This document shows positions 37,087 through 44,628 of a DNA stretch of 64,000 nucleotides, in pieces (positions within the stretch are counted from its first letter, which is position 1; each line of letters opens with the position of its first letter). The stretch is from contig NZ_FMIB01000002.1 in assembly GCF_900091475.1 (NCBI RefSeq), positions 2,976,001-3,040,000 on the forward strand, written 5' to 3'. Origin of the DNA: Micromonospora chersina. GTDB lineage: Bacteria > Actinomycetota > Actinomycetes > Mycobacteriales > Micromonosporaceae. The position numbers and the translations under genes were made by a program. The notes under the pieces are model-generated. The model saw nothing but the letters and a program-made list of their open reading frames with translations, searched no databases and was not told the origin of the DNA.

Positions 37087-37815
37087 ATGGCGATTCCCCT
37101 CCCCCGTCCCGGCGCCGTCGTCGGGCTCACCCGTTCCGCCCTGGACCAGGCGTTCGGCTCGGCCGCCGCGTTCGCCGCCGTGCCGGCCCGCGCCTTCGCG
37201 GTGCTCGACGAGGTGGAGACGCTGCTGCGGCGGATCAACGGGGTGGTCGACCGGATCGAGGGCACCCTGGACCGCACGGACCGGGTGCTGGACGACGCCG
37301 AGGCGGCGGTCCGGGAGGTCGGCGTGATCAGCGCCGCCGCCACCGAGGCGATCGAGACCGCCACCGAGGTCGCCACGGCCGCCGCCGTCGTGGTGGGCGA
37401 GGCCGACCGGGTCTCCCGGGCGGCGGCCACCGTGGTCGCCGAGGCCGACGCGGTGGCCACCCGGGCCGCCGGCACGGTGGTCGCGGCCGGGGAGGCGGCC
37501 GGCACCGCGGCCGAGCTGCTGGAGGCGTACGAGCCGGCGCTGCGCCGGGCCGCGCCCATGGCGAGCCGGTTCATCGAGCAGCTCAGCCCGGAGGAGGTGA
37601 CCGCCGCGATCCGGCTTGTCGACGAGCTGCCGAAGCTGAAGGAGCACCTCACCTCGGACGTGCTGCCGATCCTGGCCACCCTGGACCGGGTCGGCCCGGA
37701 CCTGCACGACCTGCTGGACGTCACCCGCGACCTCAAGCTGGCCGTGGCCGGCATCCCCGGGCTGGGCATGCTGCGCCGTCGGGGCGAGCGCCTGACCGAC
37801 GAGCCCGTCGACTGA
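37087..37815 (+). CDS. Alanine-rich coiled-coil protein
   Basis: A 242-residue protein with no signal peptide or membrane helix. Residues 38-150 are a long helix of heptad-like, Ala/Val/Glu-rich sequence (LLRRINGVVDRIEGTLDRTDRVLDDAEAAVREV and ATEAIETATEVATAAAVVVGEADRVSRAAATVVAEADAVATRAA), similar in style to chemoreceptor or phasin coiled coils. The end (165-225) is more ordered: FIEQLSPEEVTAAIRLVDELPKLKEHL. A granule- or membrane-associated role is possible, but no family is recognised. Confidence 0.78.
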   Translation: MAIPLPRPGAVVGLTRSALDQAFGSAAAFAAVPARAFAVLDEVETLLRRINGVVDRIEGTLDRTDRVLDDAEAAVREVGVISAAATEAIETATEVATAAAVVVGEADRVSRAAATVVAEADAVATRAAGTVVAAGEAAGTAAELLEAYEPALRRAAPMASRFIEQLSPEEVTAAIRLVDELPKLKEHLTSDVLPILATLDRVGPDLHDLLDVTRDLKLAVAGIPGLGMLRRRGERLTDEPVD

Positions 37816-37818
37816 CGG

Positions 37819-38271
37819 TCAGCAGTCGCAGGCGACCGCCGACCGGGGCGCGGTCAGCTCGTCCACCCGGCGGCGCACCGTGCCGGTCGGCGTGACCACC
37901 GGCAGCCCCTCCCGGGCCCAGTACTCGAAGCCGCCGATCATCTCCTTCACGGGCCGGCCGAGCCGGGCGAACTCCAGCGCCGCCCGGGTGGCGCCGTTGC
38001 AGCCCGGCCCCCAGCAGTACGTCACCACCGTCGACCCGGCCGGCACGAGTTCGGCGCCGCGGGCGGCGATCTCGGCGGTGGGCAGGTGCAGGGCGCCCGG
38101 CAGGTGGCCCTGCCGCCACGCGGCGTCGCCCCGCGAGTCGACCACCACCAGTCCGGGCGTGCCCGCCTCCAGGGCGGCGTGCACGTCGCTGACGTCGGTC
38201 TCGAAGCTGAGTCGGGCGCGGAAGTGGGCGGCGGCGGTCGCCGGGTCGGCCGGCGGCACGGAGAAGGTCAT
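37819..38271 (-). CDS. Single-domain rhodanese-like sulfurtransferase
   Basis: A 150-residue protein with one rhodanese domain: VVVDSRGDAAWRQGHLPGALHLPTAEI, then the active-site loop after TYC (C86), with a second Cys (C91) in CWGPGCNGATRAALEFARLG, and KEMIGGFEYWAREGLPV at the end. Rhodaneses carry a persulfide on the loop cysteine. The C-terminal CDC adds two more cysteines. It is 3 bp from the stop of the convergent coiled-coil gene. Partner unknown. Confidence 0.9.
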   Translation of the reverse strand: MTFSVPPADPATAAAHFRARLSFETDVSDVHAALEAGTPGLVVVDSRGDAAWRQGHLPGALHLPTAEIAARGAELVPAGSTVVTYCWGPGCNGATRAALEFARLGRPVKEMIGGFEYWAREGLPVVTPTGTVRRRVDELTAPRSAVACDC

Positions 38272-38342
38272 GTGCCGATCCTGCGGCCCGCGGGGACACC
38301 GGCGGGAGTGGCGTGATCGCCGTCCTTCGCTAACATCCCGCC

Positions 38343-39311
38343 ATGACCTCCGTCGACCGGACCGTGGCGGTGCTCGCGTACCCGGGGATGTCGGTCTTCG
38401 AGACCGGCATCGTGACCGAGGTGTTCGGGCTGCCCCGGCCCGAGCTGGAGGTCGACTGGTACCGGCTCACCGTCTGCGCGGAGCGCCCCGGCCCGGTGCC
38501 GGTCGTCGGCGGGGCCGCCCTGCACACCCCGTACGGCCTGGACACCCTCGCCGCGGCCGGCACGGTGATCCTGCCCGGGGTGCCGGACGTGACAGCCGAC
38601 CCGTCGCCGGAGCTGGCGGCCGCGCTGCGCCGCGCGCACCGCCGGGGCGCCCGGCTCATGTCGATCTGCTCCGGCGCCTTCGCCCTGGCCGGCGCCGGCC
38701 TCCTCGACGGCCGGCGGGCCACCACCCACTGGCGGTACGCGGACCTGCTGGCCCGCCGCCACCCGGCGGTCACTGTCGACCCGGACGTGCTCTACCTGGA
38801 CGACGGCGACATCCTCACCAGCGCGGGCAGCGCCGCCGGGCTGGACCTCTGCGTGCACGTGGTCCGGCGGGACTTCGGCGCGGCCGTGGCCAACGCGGTG
38901 GCCCGCCGGCTGGTGATCCCGCCGCACCGCGACGGCGGGCAGGCGCAGTTCATCGAGGCGCCGGTGAGTGTGGACCCGGACGACGACCGGATCGCCGCGA
39001 GCCTGGCCTGGGCGGTCCGCCACCTGGCCGAGCCGCTGACCGTCGCGGCGCTGGCCCGGCAGGCGCACCTGTCGACCCGCAGCTACCTACGGCACTTCGC
39101 CCGGGCCACCGGCACCAGCCCGATCCGCTGGCTCATCGACCAGCGGGTACGGGCCAGCCTGGCCCTGCTGGAGACGACCGACGCTCCGGTGGCCGAGATC
39201 GCGGCGGCGGTCGGCTTCGACAGCCCGGTCACCTACCGGCACCACTTCGGCCGGGCCATGCGGACATCGCCGTCGGCGTACCGGCGGGCGTTCCGGGCCG
39301 GCGCCGCCTGA
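38343..39311 (+). CDS. GlxA-type AraC-family regulator with DJ-1/PfpI domain
   Basis: A 322-residue regulator. Residues 5-190 form a class I glutamine-amidotransferase-like (DJ-1/PfpI) domain: TVAVLAYPGMSVFETGIVTEVFGL, then the nucleophile-elbow-like LMSICSGAFALAGAGLLDGRRATTHW. Residues 225-320 hold two AraC helix-turn-helix motifs: LTVAALARQAHLSTRSYLRHFARATGTSPIRWL and APVAEIAAAVGFDSPVTYRHHFGRAMRTSPSAYRRAF. Such regulators respond to small amide or amine metabolites. The target is unknown; the rhodanese gene is divergent. Confidence 0.93.
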   Translation: MTSVDRTVAVLAYPGMSVFETGIVTEVFGLPRPELEVDWYRLTVCAERPGPVPVVGGAALHTPYGLDTLAAAGTVILPGVPDVTADPSPELAAALRRAHRRGARLMSICSGAFALAGAGLLDGRRATTHWRYADLLARRHPAVTVDPDVLYLDDGDILTSAGSAAGLDLCVHVVRRDFGAAVANAVARRLVIPPHRDGGQAQFIEAPVSVDPDDDRIAASLAWAVRHLAEPLTVAALARQAHLSTRSYLRHFARATGTSPIRWLIDQRVRASLALLETTDAPVAEIAAAVGFDSPVTYRHHFGRAMRTSPSAYRRAFRAGAA

Positions 39312-39313
39312 GG

Positions 39314-40213
39314 TCAGGCCGGCCGGCTGAACAGCTCGTCGATCTCCACCCGGCGGGGCAGCGCCACCGAGGCGCCCAGCTTGCGGACGCAGGCCGCCCC
39401 GGCCGCCGCCGCCCAGTGCACCGCCTCGACCAGTTCCCGCCCCTCGCCCCAGGCCACCGCGAGGGCGGCCGTGAAGGCGTCACCGGCGGCCGTGGAGTCG
39501 ACCACGTCCACCTTCACGGCCGGCACGTGCACGGCCGGCCGGTCGCGCTCGACGTACCAGGCGCCGTGGCCGCCGAGGGTCAGCACCGCGCGGGGCACCA
39601 GGTCGAGCAGCGCCGTCGGCTCGTCGGCGGCCCGGCCGGTGAGCGCGTGCGCCTCCGTCTCGTTGACCACCAGCAGGTCGACCGCGGCCAGCAGCTCCGC
39701 CGGCACCGGCCGGGCGGGCGCCGCGTTGAGCACCACCCGGGTGCCGGCCGACCGGGCCGCCAGCGCCGCCGCGGTCACCGTCTCGACCGGCACCTCCAGC
39801 TGCGCGACAAGCACGTCCGCCTCGCGTACGGCGGCCAGCTCGTCCTCGGTGAGGCCGGTGAACGCCTCGTTGGCGCCGGGCGTGACGAGGATGGCGTTCT
39901 CCCCCGCGCCGCCCACCATGACCAGGGCGACGCCGGAGGCGCCGTACACCACCCGGAGGTGGGCGGTGTCGACGCCGGCCGCCGTGATCCGGGCGCGGAG
40001 GGTGACCCCGAAGGCGTCCGAGCCGATCGCGCCGAGGAAGACGCAGGAGGCGCCGGCGCGCACGGCGGCGACGGCCTGGTTGGCGCCCTTGCCGCCGGGC
40101 AGCATGACGAAGTCGCTGCCGAGCACGGTCTCCCCCGGCCGGGGCAGCGCCGCGGCGGTGCCCACCAGGTCCATGTTCGCGCTGCCCACCACGGCGACCC
40201 GGGTCTGCTGCAC
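39314..40213 (-). CDS. rbsK: Ribokinase
   Basis: A 299-residue PfkB-family kinase that phosphorylates ribose at O5. The sugar-binding start VVGSANMDLVGTAAALPRPGETVLG and MLPGGKGANQAVAAVRAGA are typical of ribokinase. The ATP/anion-hole motif is VVDSTAAGDAFTAALAVA, with the catalytic Asp in AAGD as in known ribokinases. I start at GTG 40213 with GGGAG upstream. It lies 20 bp after the ABC ATPase gene on the same strand and ends 2 bp from the convergent AraC-type gene. Confidence 0.93.
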   Translation of the reverse strand: MQQTRVAVVGSANMDLVGTAAALPRPGETVLGSDFVMLPGGKGANQAVAAVRAGASCVFLGAIGSDAFGVTLRARITAAGVDTAHLRVVYGASGVALVMVGGAGENAILVTPGANEAFTGLTEDELAAVREADVLVAQLEVPVETVTAAALAARSAGTRVVLNAAPARPVPAELLAAVDLLVVNETEAHALTGRAADEPTALLDLVPRAVLTLGGHGAWYVERDRPAVHVPAVKVDVVDSTAAGDAFTAALAVAWGEGRELVEAVHWAAAAGAACVRKLGASVALPRRVEIDELFSRPA

Positions 40214-40233
40214 GGCGTCGTCTCCCGTCGGGA

Positions 40234-41082
40234 TCAGGCGGCGCGCGCGGTCCAGCGCTCGCCGGCCCGCGACACGACAAGCGGCAGGCCGAACGTCTTC
40301 GACAGGTTGTCGGCCGTGAGGGTCTCGGCGAGCAGACCCTGCGCCACGATGCCGCCCTCGCGCAGCAGCAGCGCGTGGGTGAAGCCCGGCGGGATCTCCT
40401 CGACGTGGTGGGTGACCAGCACCATGGCCGGGGCGTCCGGGTCGTACGCCAGCTCGGCGAGCCGGGCGACCAGGTCCTCCCGGCCGCCCAGGTCGAGCCC
40501 GGCGGCCGGCTCGTCGAGCAGCAGCAGCTCCGGGTCGGTCATGAGGGCCCGGGCGATCTGGACCCGCTTGCGCTCGCCCTCGGAGAGCGTGCCGTACGTC
40601 CGCTCGGCGAGGTGGGCGACGCCGAGCTGGCCGAGCAGCGCGCGGGCCCGGGACTCGTCCGTGCGGTCGTAGCTCTCCCGCCAGCGACCGACCACCGACC
40701 AGGCCGCGGTCACCACGACGTCGGTGACCCGCTCGTCGGCGGGGATCCGCTCGGCGAGCGTGGCGGTGGAGAGGCCGATCCGGGTGCGCAGCTCGTTGAC
40801 GTCGGTGCGACCAATCCGCTCGCCGAGCACGTGCGCCACGCCGGTGGTCGGGTGCAGCCGGCCGGCGGCCAGGTTGAGCAGGGTGGTCTTGCCGGCGCCG
40901 TTCGGGCCGAGCACCACCCACCGTTCGTCCAGCTCGACCCGCCAGTCGACGTCCTGGAGCAGCGCGCTGCCGGAACGCTTGACGCCGACGCCGTCGAGGC
41001 TGACCACCAGATCCGCGTCCACGGGTGCGGGGGCGGGGGCGCCGGCGGCGCCGGGGATCAGGTCACCAGTCACGGCTCCCAT
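40234..41082 (-). CDS. Stand-alone ABC ATP-binding protein
   Basis: A 282-residue ATPase. Walker A is GPNGAGKTTLLNL, signature LSEGERKRVQIARALM, Walker B LLLLDEPAAGLDLGGRED and switch His LVTHHVEEI. No permease gene is adjacent. Its sequence style (LQDVDWRVELDERWVVLGPNGAGKTT) resembles the ModF/YlmA-like soluble ABC proteins found alone in actinobacteria. A transport role is unproven. It precedes rbsK in the same direction and could share its transcript, but ribose transporters look different. Confidence 0.88.
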   Translation of the reverse strand: MGAVTGDLIPGAAGAPAPAPVDADLVVSLDGVGVKRSGSALLQDVDWRVELDERWVVLGPNGAGKTTLLNLAAGRLHPTTGVAHVLGERIGRTDVNELRTRIGLSTATLAERIPADERVTDVVVTAAWSVVGRWRESYDRTDESRARALLGQLGVAHLAERTYGTLSEGERKRVQIARALMTDPELLLLDEPAAGLDLGGREDLVARLAELAYDPDAPAMVLVTHHVEEIPPGFTHALLLREGGIVAQGLLAETLTADNLSKTFGLPLVVSRAGERWTARAA

Positions 41083-41177
41083 CCAACCACGCAGCCGGCC
41101 CGGTGCCCCCCACGGGCGTCGTCGCGGCCATAGGGTGGGGCGCCGTGTCGTTGGTCACCACTCCGGGAGGACGCCTC

Positions 41178-41210
41178 ATGCCCCACCGCTGCCGGGAGGC
41201 GTGCGGATGA
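41178..41210 (+). CDS. Ten-codon leader frame overlapping the ABC ATPase start
   Basis: ATG at 41178 encodes MPHRCREACG and stops at TGA (41208-41210), which overlaps the ATG of the ABC ATPase gene as ATGA. A GGGAGG ribosome site lies eight bases upstream, as good as that of the ATPase itself (another GGGAGG at 41193). The peptide has two Cys and two Arg. It may couple translation into the ABC operon or act as a leader peptide; conservation in relatives is the key test. Confidence 0.45.
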   Translation: MPHRCREACG

Positions 41211-42211
41211 GCGCGGTCATCGAGATCGCCGGTCTCCGCAAGACGTTCCACACCCTGCGCCAGGGGCGCCGGGTCGCCGTCGACGGCTTCGACCTGCTGG
41301 TCGAGAGCGGGCAGGTGCACGGTTTCCTCGGGCCGAACGGCTCGGGAAAGACCACCACGCTGCGCGCCCTGCTCGGGCTGGTCCGGGCCGACGCGGGCCG
41401 GATGCGCGTGCTCGGGGCCGATTCCCCGGAGCGGCTGTCCGAGGTGGCCGGGCGGGTCGGCGCGATCGTGGAGAGCCCGCAGTTCTTCGGCAACTTCACC
41501 GCCCACAAGACGCTGCGGCTGCTGGCGCTGGCCGGCGGCGTGCCCACCACCCGGGTCGACGAGGTGCTGGAGCAGGTCGGCCTGCGGGAGCGGGGCGACG
41601 AGCGGGTGAAGGGCTACTCGCTGGGCATGAAGCAGCGGCTGGCGGTCGCCTCGGCGCTGCTCAAGGACCCGGAGCTGCTGATCCTGGACGAGCCGGCGAA
41701 CGGCCTGGACCCGGCGGGCATCCGGGAGATGCGCGACCTCATGCGGTCGCTCGCCGCGGCCGGGGTGACAGTGCTGCTCTCCAGCCACATCCTGGCCGAG
41801 ATCCAGCTCATCTGCGACCACGTGACGATCATCAGCCGGGGCCGGCGGGTCGCGTACGGGCCGGTGGAGCATGTGCTGGCCGGCTTCGACCAGCACCAGT
41901 GGCAGGTCCGGGTGGCCGAGCCCGAGCGGGCCGTGGAGCTGCTCGGCCGCGCCGGCCTGTCGGTGACCGCGTACCCGGAGCACCTGGTGGTGACCGGCGT
42001 CGTCGACCCCGAGCTGATCAGCCGCACGCTGGGCGAGCAGGGCCTCTGGGTGCGCGAGCTGGTCCCGCTCCGGCCGGACCTGGAGAGCGTCTTCCTGGAG
42101 CTGACCGGCGACCACCCGCACCCGGCGCTGCCCCGCCAGGTGGACGGGGCCCCGCCGAGTGACGGAGTGATCGACCTGGACGTCCGGGAGAGCCGGGAGG
42201 TGGACGCGTGA
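41207..42211 (+). CDS. ABC transporter ATP-binding protein (ABC-2 type)
   Basis: A 334-residue ATPase. Walker A is GPNGSGKTTTLRAL, the Q-loop IVESPQFFGNFTAHKTL, signature YSLGMKQRLAVASALL, Walker B LLILDEPANGLDPAGI and the switch His LLSSHILAEIQ. The pattern YSLGMKQRL is typical of bacitracin/lantibiotic-type ABC-2 exporters. A tail of about 110 residues follows the nucleotide-binding domain. It couples to the permease gene through GTGA. Confidence 0.93.
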   Translation: MSAVIEIAGLRKTFHTLRQGRRVAVDGFDLLVESGQVHGFLGPNGSGKTTTLRALLGLVRADAGRMRVLGADSPERLSEVAGRVGAIVESPQFFGNFTAHKTLRLLALAGGVPTTRVDEVLEQVGLRERGDERVKGYSLGMKQRLAVASALLKDPELLILDEPANGLDPAGIREMRDLMRSLAAAGVTVLLSSHILAEIQLICDHVTIISRGRRVAYGPVEHVLAGFDQHQWQVRVAEPERAVELLGRAGLSVTAYPEHLVVTGVVDPELISRTLGEQGLWVRELVPLRPDLESVFLELTGDHPHPALPRQVDGAPPSDGVIDLDVRESREVDA

Positions 42212-43218
42212 ACCTGGTCCGTGCCGAGCTGGAGCGGCTGGCCGCCCGCCGTTTCGTGCAGCTCATGGTGCTGCTGCTGGTGGTCGCCTTCGCGGTGACC
42301 GTGGCGACGACGCTGGCCGGTTCGCACCGGCCCACGCCCGTGGAGCTGAGCCGGGCCCAGGCGCAGGCCGCCGACGAGGTGCGCAACCTGGAGCTGGCGC
42401 ACGACCGCTGCCTGCGGATCAAGGCGGGCACGTTGACGCCCGACGAGAACGACTACCTGCCCCGGGACTGCGCGCAGATCGACCCGGCGCGGATGGAGAA
42501 GCTGCCGGCCGCCTCCGACTACCTCAGCGGGGTGTTCGTCTTCGCCAACGAGGCCGAGCCGCTGCTCTACTTCCTGATCGCCTTCCTGGCCATGTTCGGG
42601 TTCCTGGTCGGCGCCTCCTACATCGGCGCCGACCTGAACTCGGGCGGCGTGGTCAACCTGCTGCTCTGGCGGCCGCGCCGGATCGCCGTGCTCGGCGCCA
42701 AGCTGGGCACGCTGCTCGGCGGGCTGCTCGGGCTCTCCGCGCTCGCCTCGGTGGCGTACCTGGGGGTGTTCTGGCTGATCGGCGAGGCGTCCGGGCTGGC
42801 CGGCCGGATGGGCGGCGAGTTCTGGTCGTCGCTCGGCGTCGTCTGGGGGCGCGGCCTGGTGCTGGTGCTGCTGGCCGCGGCGCTCGGCTTCGCCGTGGCC
42901 ACGCTGGGCCGGCACACGTCGGCGGCGCTCGGCACGGTGGCCGCCTACCTCGTGGTGTGGGAGCTCGGCGCGCGGCTGGTGTTCCAGATCCTGGAGGTGA
43001 CCCGCCCGGAGCGGTTCATGCTCTCCAGCTACCTGGCCGCCTGGCTGAGCGGCGAGGCCCGGTTCTGGGACGGCAGCGCCTGCGACGACGGCATCGGCGG
43101 CTTCTGCGACGGCTTCTACACGCTGGGCTGGGCGCCGGGGCTGGTGGTCCTGCTCGGCCTGACCGCGGCCCTGGTCGTGGCGGCCTTCGCGGTGTTCCGC
43201 CGCCGCGACCTGATCTGA
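42208..43218 (+). CDS. ABC-2 transporter permease
   Basis: A 336-residue membrane protein with six hydrophobic segments (FVQLMVLLLVVAFAVTVATTL; LLYFLIAFLAMFGFLVGASYIG; LGTLLGGLLGLSALASVAYLGVFWL; LVLVLLAAALGFAVATLG; TVAAYLVVWELGARLVF; LVVLLGLTAALVVAAFAVF). A large loop (40-115) between helices 1 and 2 contains two cysteines. It partners the upstream ATPase and starts at GTG inside that gene's stop codon. Confidence 0.92.
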   Translation: MNLVRAELERLAARRFVQLMVLLLVVAFAVTVATTLAGSHRPTPVELSRAQAQAADEVRNLELAHDRCLRIKAGTLTPDENDYLPRDCAQIDPARMEKLPAASDYLSGVFVFANEAEPLLYFLIAFLAMFGFLVGASYIGADLNSGGVVNLLLWRPRRIAVLGAKLGTLLGGLLGLSALASVAYLGVFWLIGEASGLAGRMGGEFWSSLGVVWGRGLVLVLLAAALGFAVATLGRHTSAALGTVAAYLVVWELGARLVFQILEVTRPERFMLSSYLAAWLSGEARFWDGSACDDGIGGFCDGFYTLGWAPGLVVLLGLTAALVVAAFAVFRRRDLI

Positions 43219-43223
43219 GTCGC

Positions 43224-43256
43224 GCCGGTGCGGCCCCGACCAGGGGCCGCACCGGC
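43224..43256 (+). terminator. Hairpin after the ABC-2 operon
   Basis: GCCGGTGCGGCCCC (43224-43237) pairs perfectly with GGGGCCGCACCGGC (43243-43256): 14-bp stem, 5-base loop, six bases beyond the permease stop codon. Confidence 0.75.
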
Positions 43257-43329
43257 AACTCCTTGCAGTCGCTCGCGGCATCGTGAAGAATTCCTTCACA
43301 TGGCGGCGCGGGCGACGACGGGCCGGCGG

Positions 43330-44505
43330 TCAGCCGACCGTCGAGCCGAACACCTCGTCGCGCACCGCGTCCAGGGCGGTACGCAGCGCGCCGCGCAGGA
43401 TCGGCTCCTCGGTCAGCCCGGTGCTCACCACCCGCGGCCGGACCAGGGTGATGGCGGCGACCTCGTGCTGCACCCGCTCGGCAAGCGCCGCCCCGCCGGC
43501 CTGCCCCACCTCGCCGGCCAGCACCACGAGCGGCGGGTCGAGCACCACACAGGTGCTCGCCACGCCGAGCGCCAGCCGGCGGGCGAGTTCGTCCAGCATC
43601 GGACCGCCCTCGGTGCCGGCGGCGATGGCGGCGCGCACCGCGTCGGCCGCGCCGGCCGCGGCGAAGCCGTGCTCGGCGGCCACCGCGCGGACCGCGTCGG
43701 CCCCGGCGAGCTGCTGGAACGCCGGCTTGGCCCGCTTCGACACGTCGCGCGGGATGGGCACGCCGGGCACCGGCAGGTAGCCGATCTCGCCGGCCGCGCC
43801 GCTGCTGCCGTGGTGCAGCCGCCCGCCCAGCATGATCGCCAGGCCGACACCGGCGTCCACCCACACCAGCACGAAGTCCGCCGTCCCCTGCGCCGCGCCG
43901 GACTGGGCCTCGGCCACGGCGGCCAGGTTCACGTCGTTCTCGAAGACCACCGGGGTGTGCAGGTCCTCGCGGAGCGCGGCGAGCAGGCCGCTGTGCCAGC
44001 GCGGCAGGTTGAACGCGAAGGTGATGTCGCCGGTGCCCGGGTCGACGAGACCCGGGGTGCCCAGCACGATCCGCCGCACGCTGGACAGCTCCGCGCCGGC
44101 GCTGCTGGCCGCCTGGACCACCGCGTTGTGCACCACGCCCACCGGGTCGTCGGTGTCCTTCGTGGACTGCTCGACCCGGCCCACCACCGCGCCGGTGATG
44201 TCGGCGCAGGCGGCCACCACGCGCTCGGCCCCGACGTCCACGCCGACGACGTACGCGCTGCCCGGGCGGACCGCGTAGAGCTGGGCGTTCGGGCCCCGCC
44301 CGCCGGCCTGCTCACCGACCCGGGCGACCAGGCCGCGCTCCTCCAGCCGTTCGACCAGCTGGGACGCGGTGACCTTGGAGAGCCCGGTCAGCTCGCCGAT
44401 CCGCGCCCGGGTCAGTGGCCCCTGCTCGAGCAGCAGCTCCAGCGCCGCGCGATCGTTGAGCGCCCGCAACAGTCGGGGGGTGCCGGGCAGCCGGGTCGCA
44501 CTCAT
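43330..44505 (-). CDS. ROK-family transcriptional regulator
   Basis: A 391-residue regulator. Residues 10-70 form a winged helix (RALNDRAALELLLEQGPLTRARIGELTGLSKVTASQLVERLEERGLV). The ROK sugar-kinase-like domain follows: VVGVDVGAERVVAACADITG, ENDVNLAAVAEAQ and VDAGVGLAIMLGGRLHHGSSGAAGEIGYLPV. The usual zinc-site sequence CxCGxxGCxE after the EIGYLPV strand is missing. I use ATG 44505 with GAGGAC upstream; the longer open frame would run through the operator region. Its own divergent promoter region carries a ROK-like dyad. Confidence 0.92.
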   Translation of the reverse strand: MSATRLPGTPRLLRALNDRAALELLLEQGPLTRARIGELTGLSKVTASQLVERLEERGLVARVGEQAGGRGPNAQLYAVRPGSAYVVGVDVGAERVVAACADITGAVVGRVEQSTKDTDDPVGVVHNAVVQAASSAGAELSSVRRIVLGTPGLVDPGTGDITFAFNLPRWHSGLLAALREDLHTPVVFENDVNLAAVAEAQSGAAQGTADFVLVWVDAGVGLAIMLGGRLHHGSSGAAGEIGYLPVPGVPIPRDVSKRAKPAFQQLAGADAVRAVAAEHGFAAAGAADAVRAAIAAGTEGGPMLDELARRLALGVASTCVVLDPPLVVLAGEVGQAGGAALAERVQHEVAAITLVRPRVVSTGLTEEPILRGALRTALDAVRDEVFGSTVG

Positions 44506-44521
44506 GCCACGTCCTCTATTT

Positions 44522-44538
44522 TCAGTAAAGTTTGCTAA
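44522..44538. promoter_or_regulatory. Putative ROK-regulator operator
   Basis: TCAGTAAAGTTTGCTAA is an imperfect 17-bp dyad centred on AAAGTTT, an AT-rich island in very GC-rich DNA. It lies 17 bp upstream of the ROK gene start and about 90 bp upstream of the NagZ-like gene. ROK/NagC-type regulators often bind dyads of the form TTAGTAAA-TTTACTAA. Autoregulation and control of the divergent glycosidase are likely. Confidence 0.6.
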
Positions 44539-44628
44539 CCACAAAACGCCTGCCGAGGGGTGTCCGTTAGCGTATCGGCCGCCCCGATCCGGGGTCGTCG
44601 GACGACCCGGCAGGGAAAGGGGCTACTC

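Noticed and set aside
40234..41082. ABC ATPase as part of a ribose importer with rbsK
   Set aside because: Ribose importers have a double-domain ATPase (RbsA), a permease and a binding protein; none is present and this ATPase has a single domain of another type.
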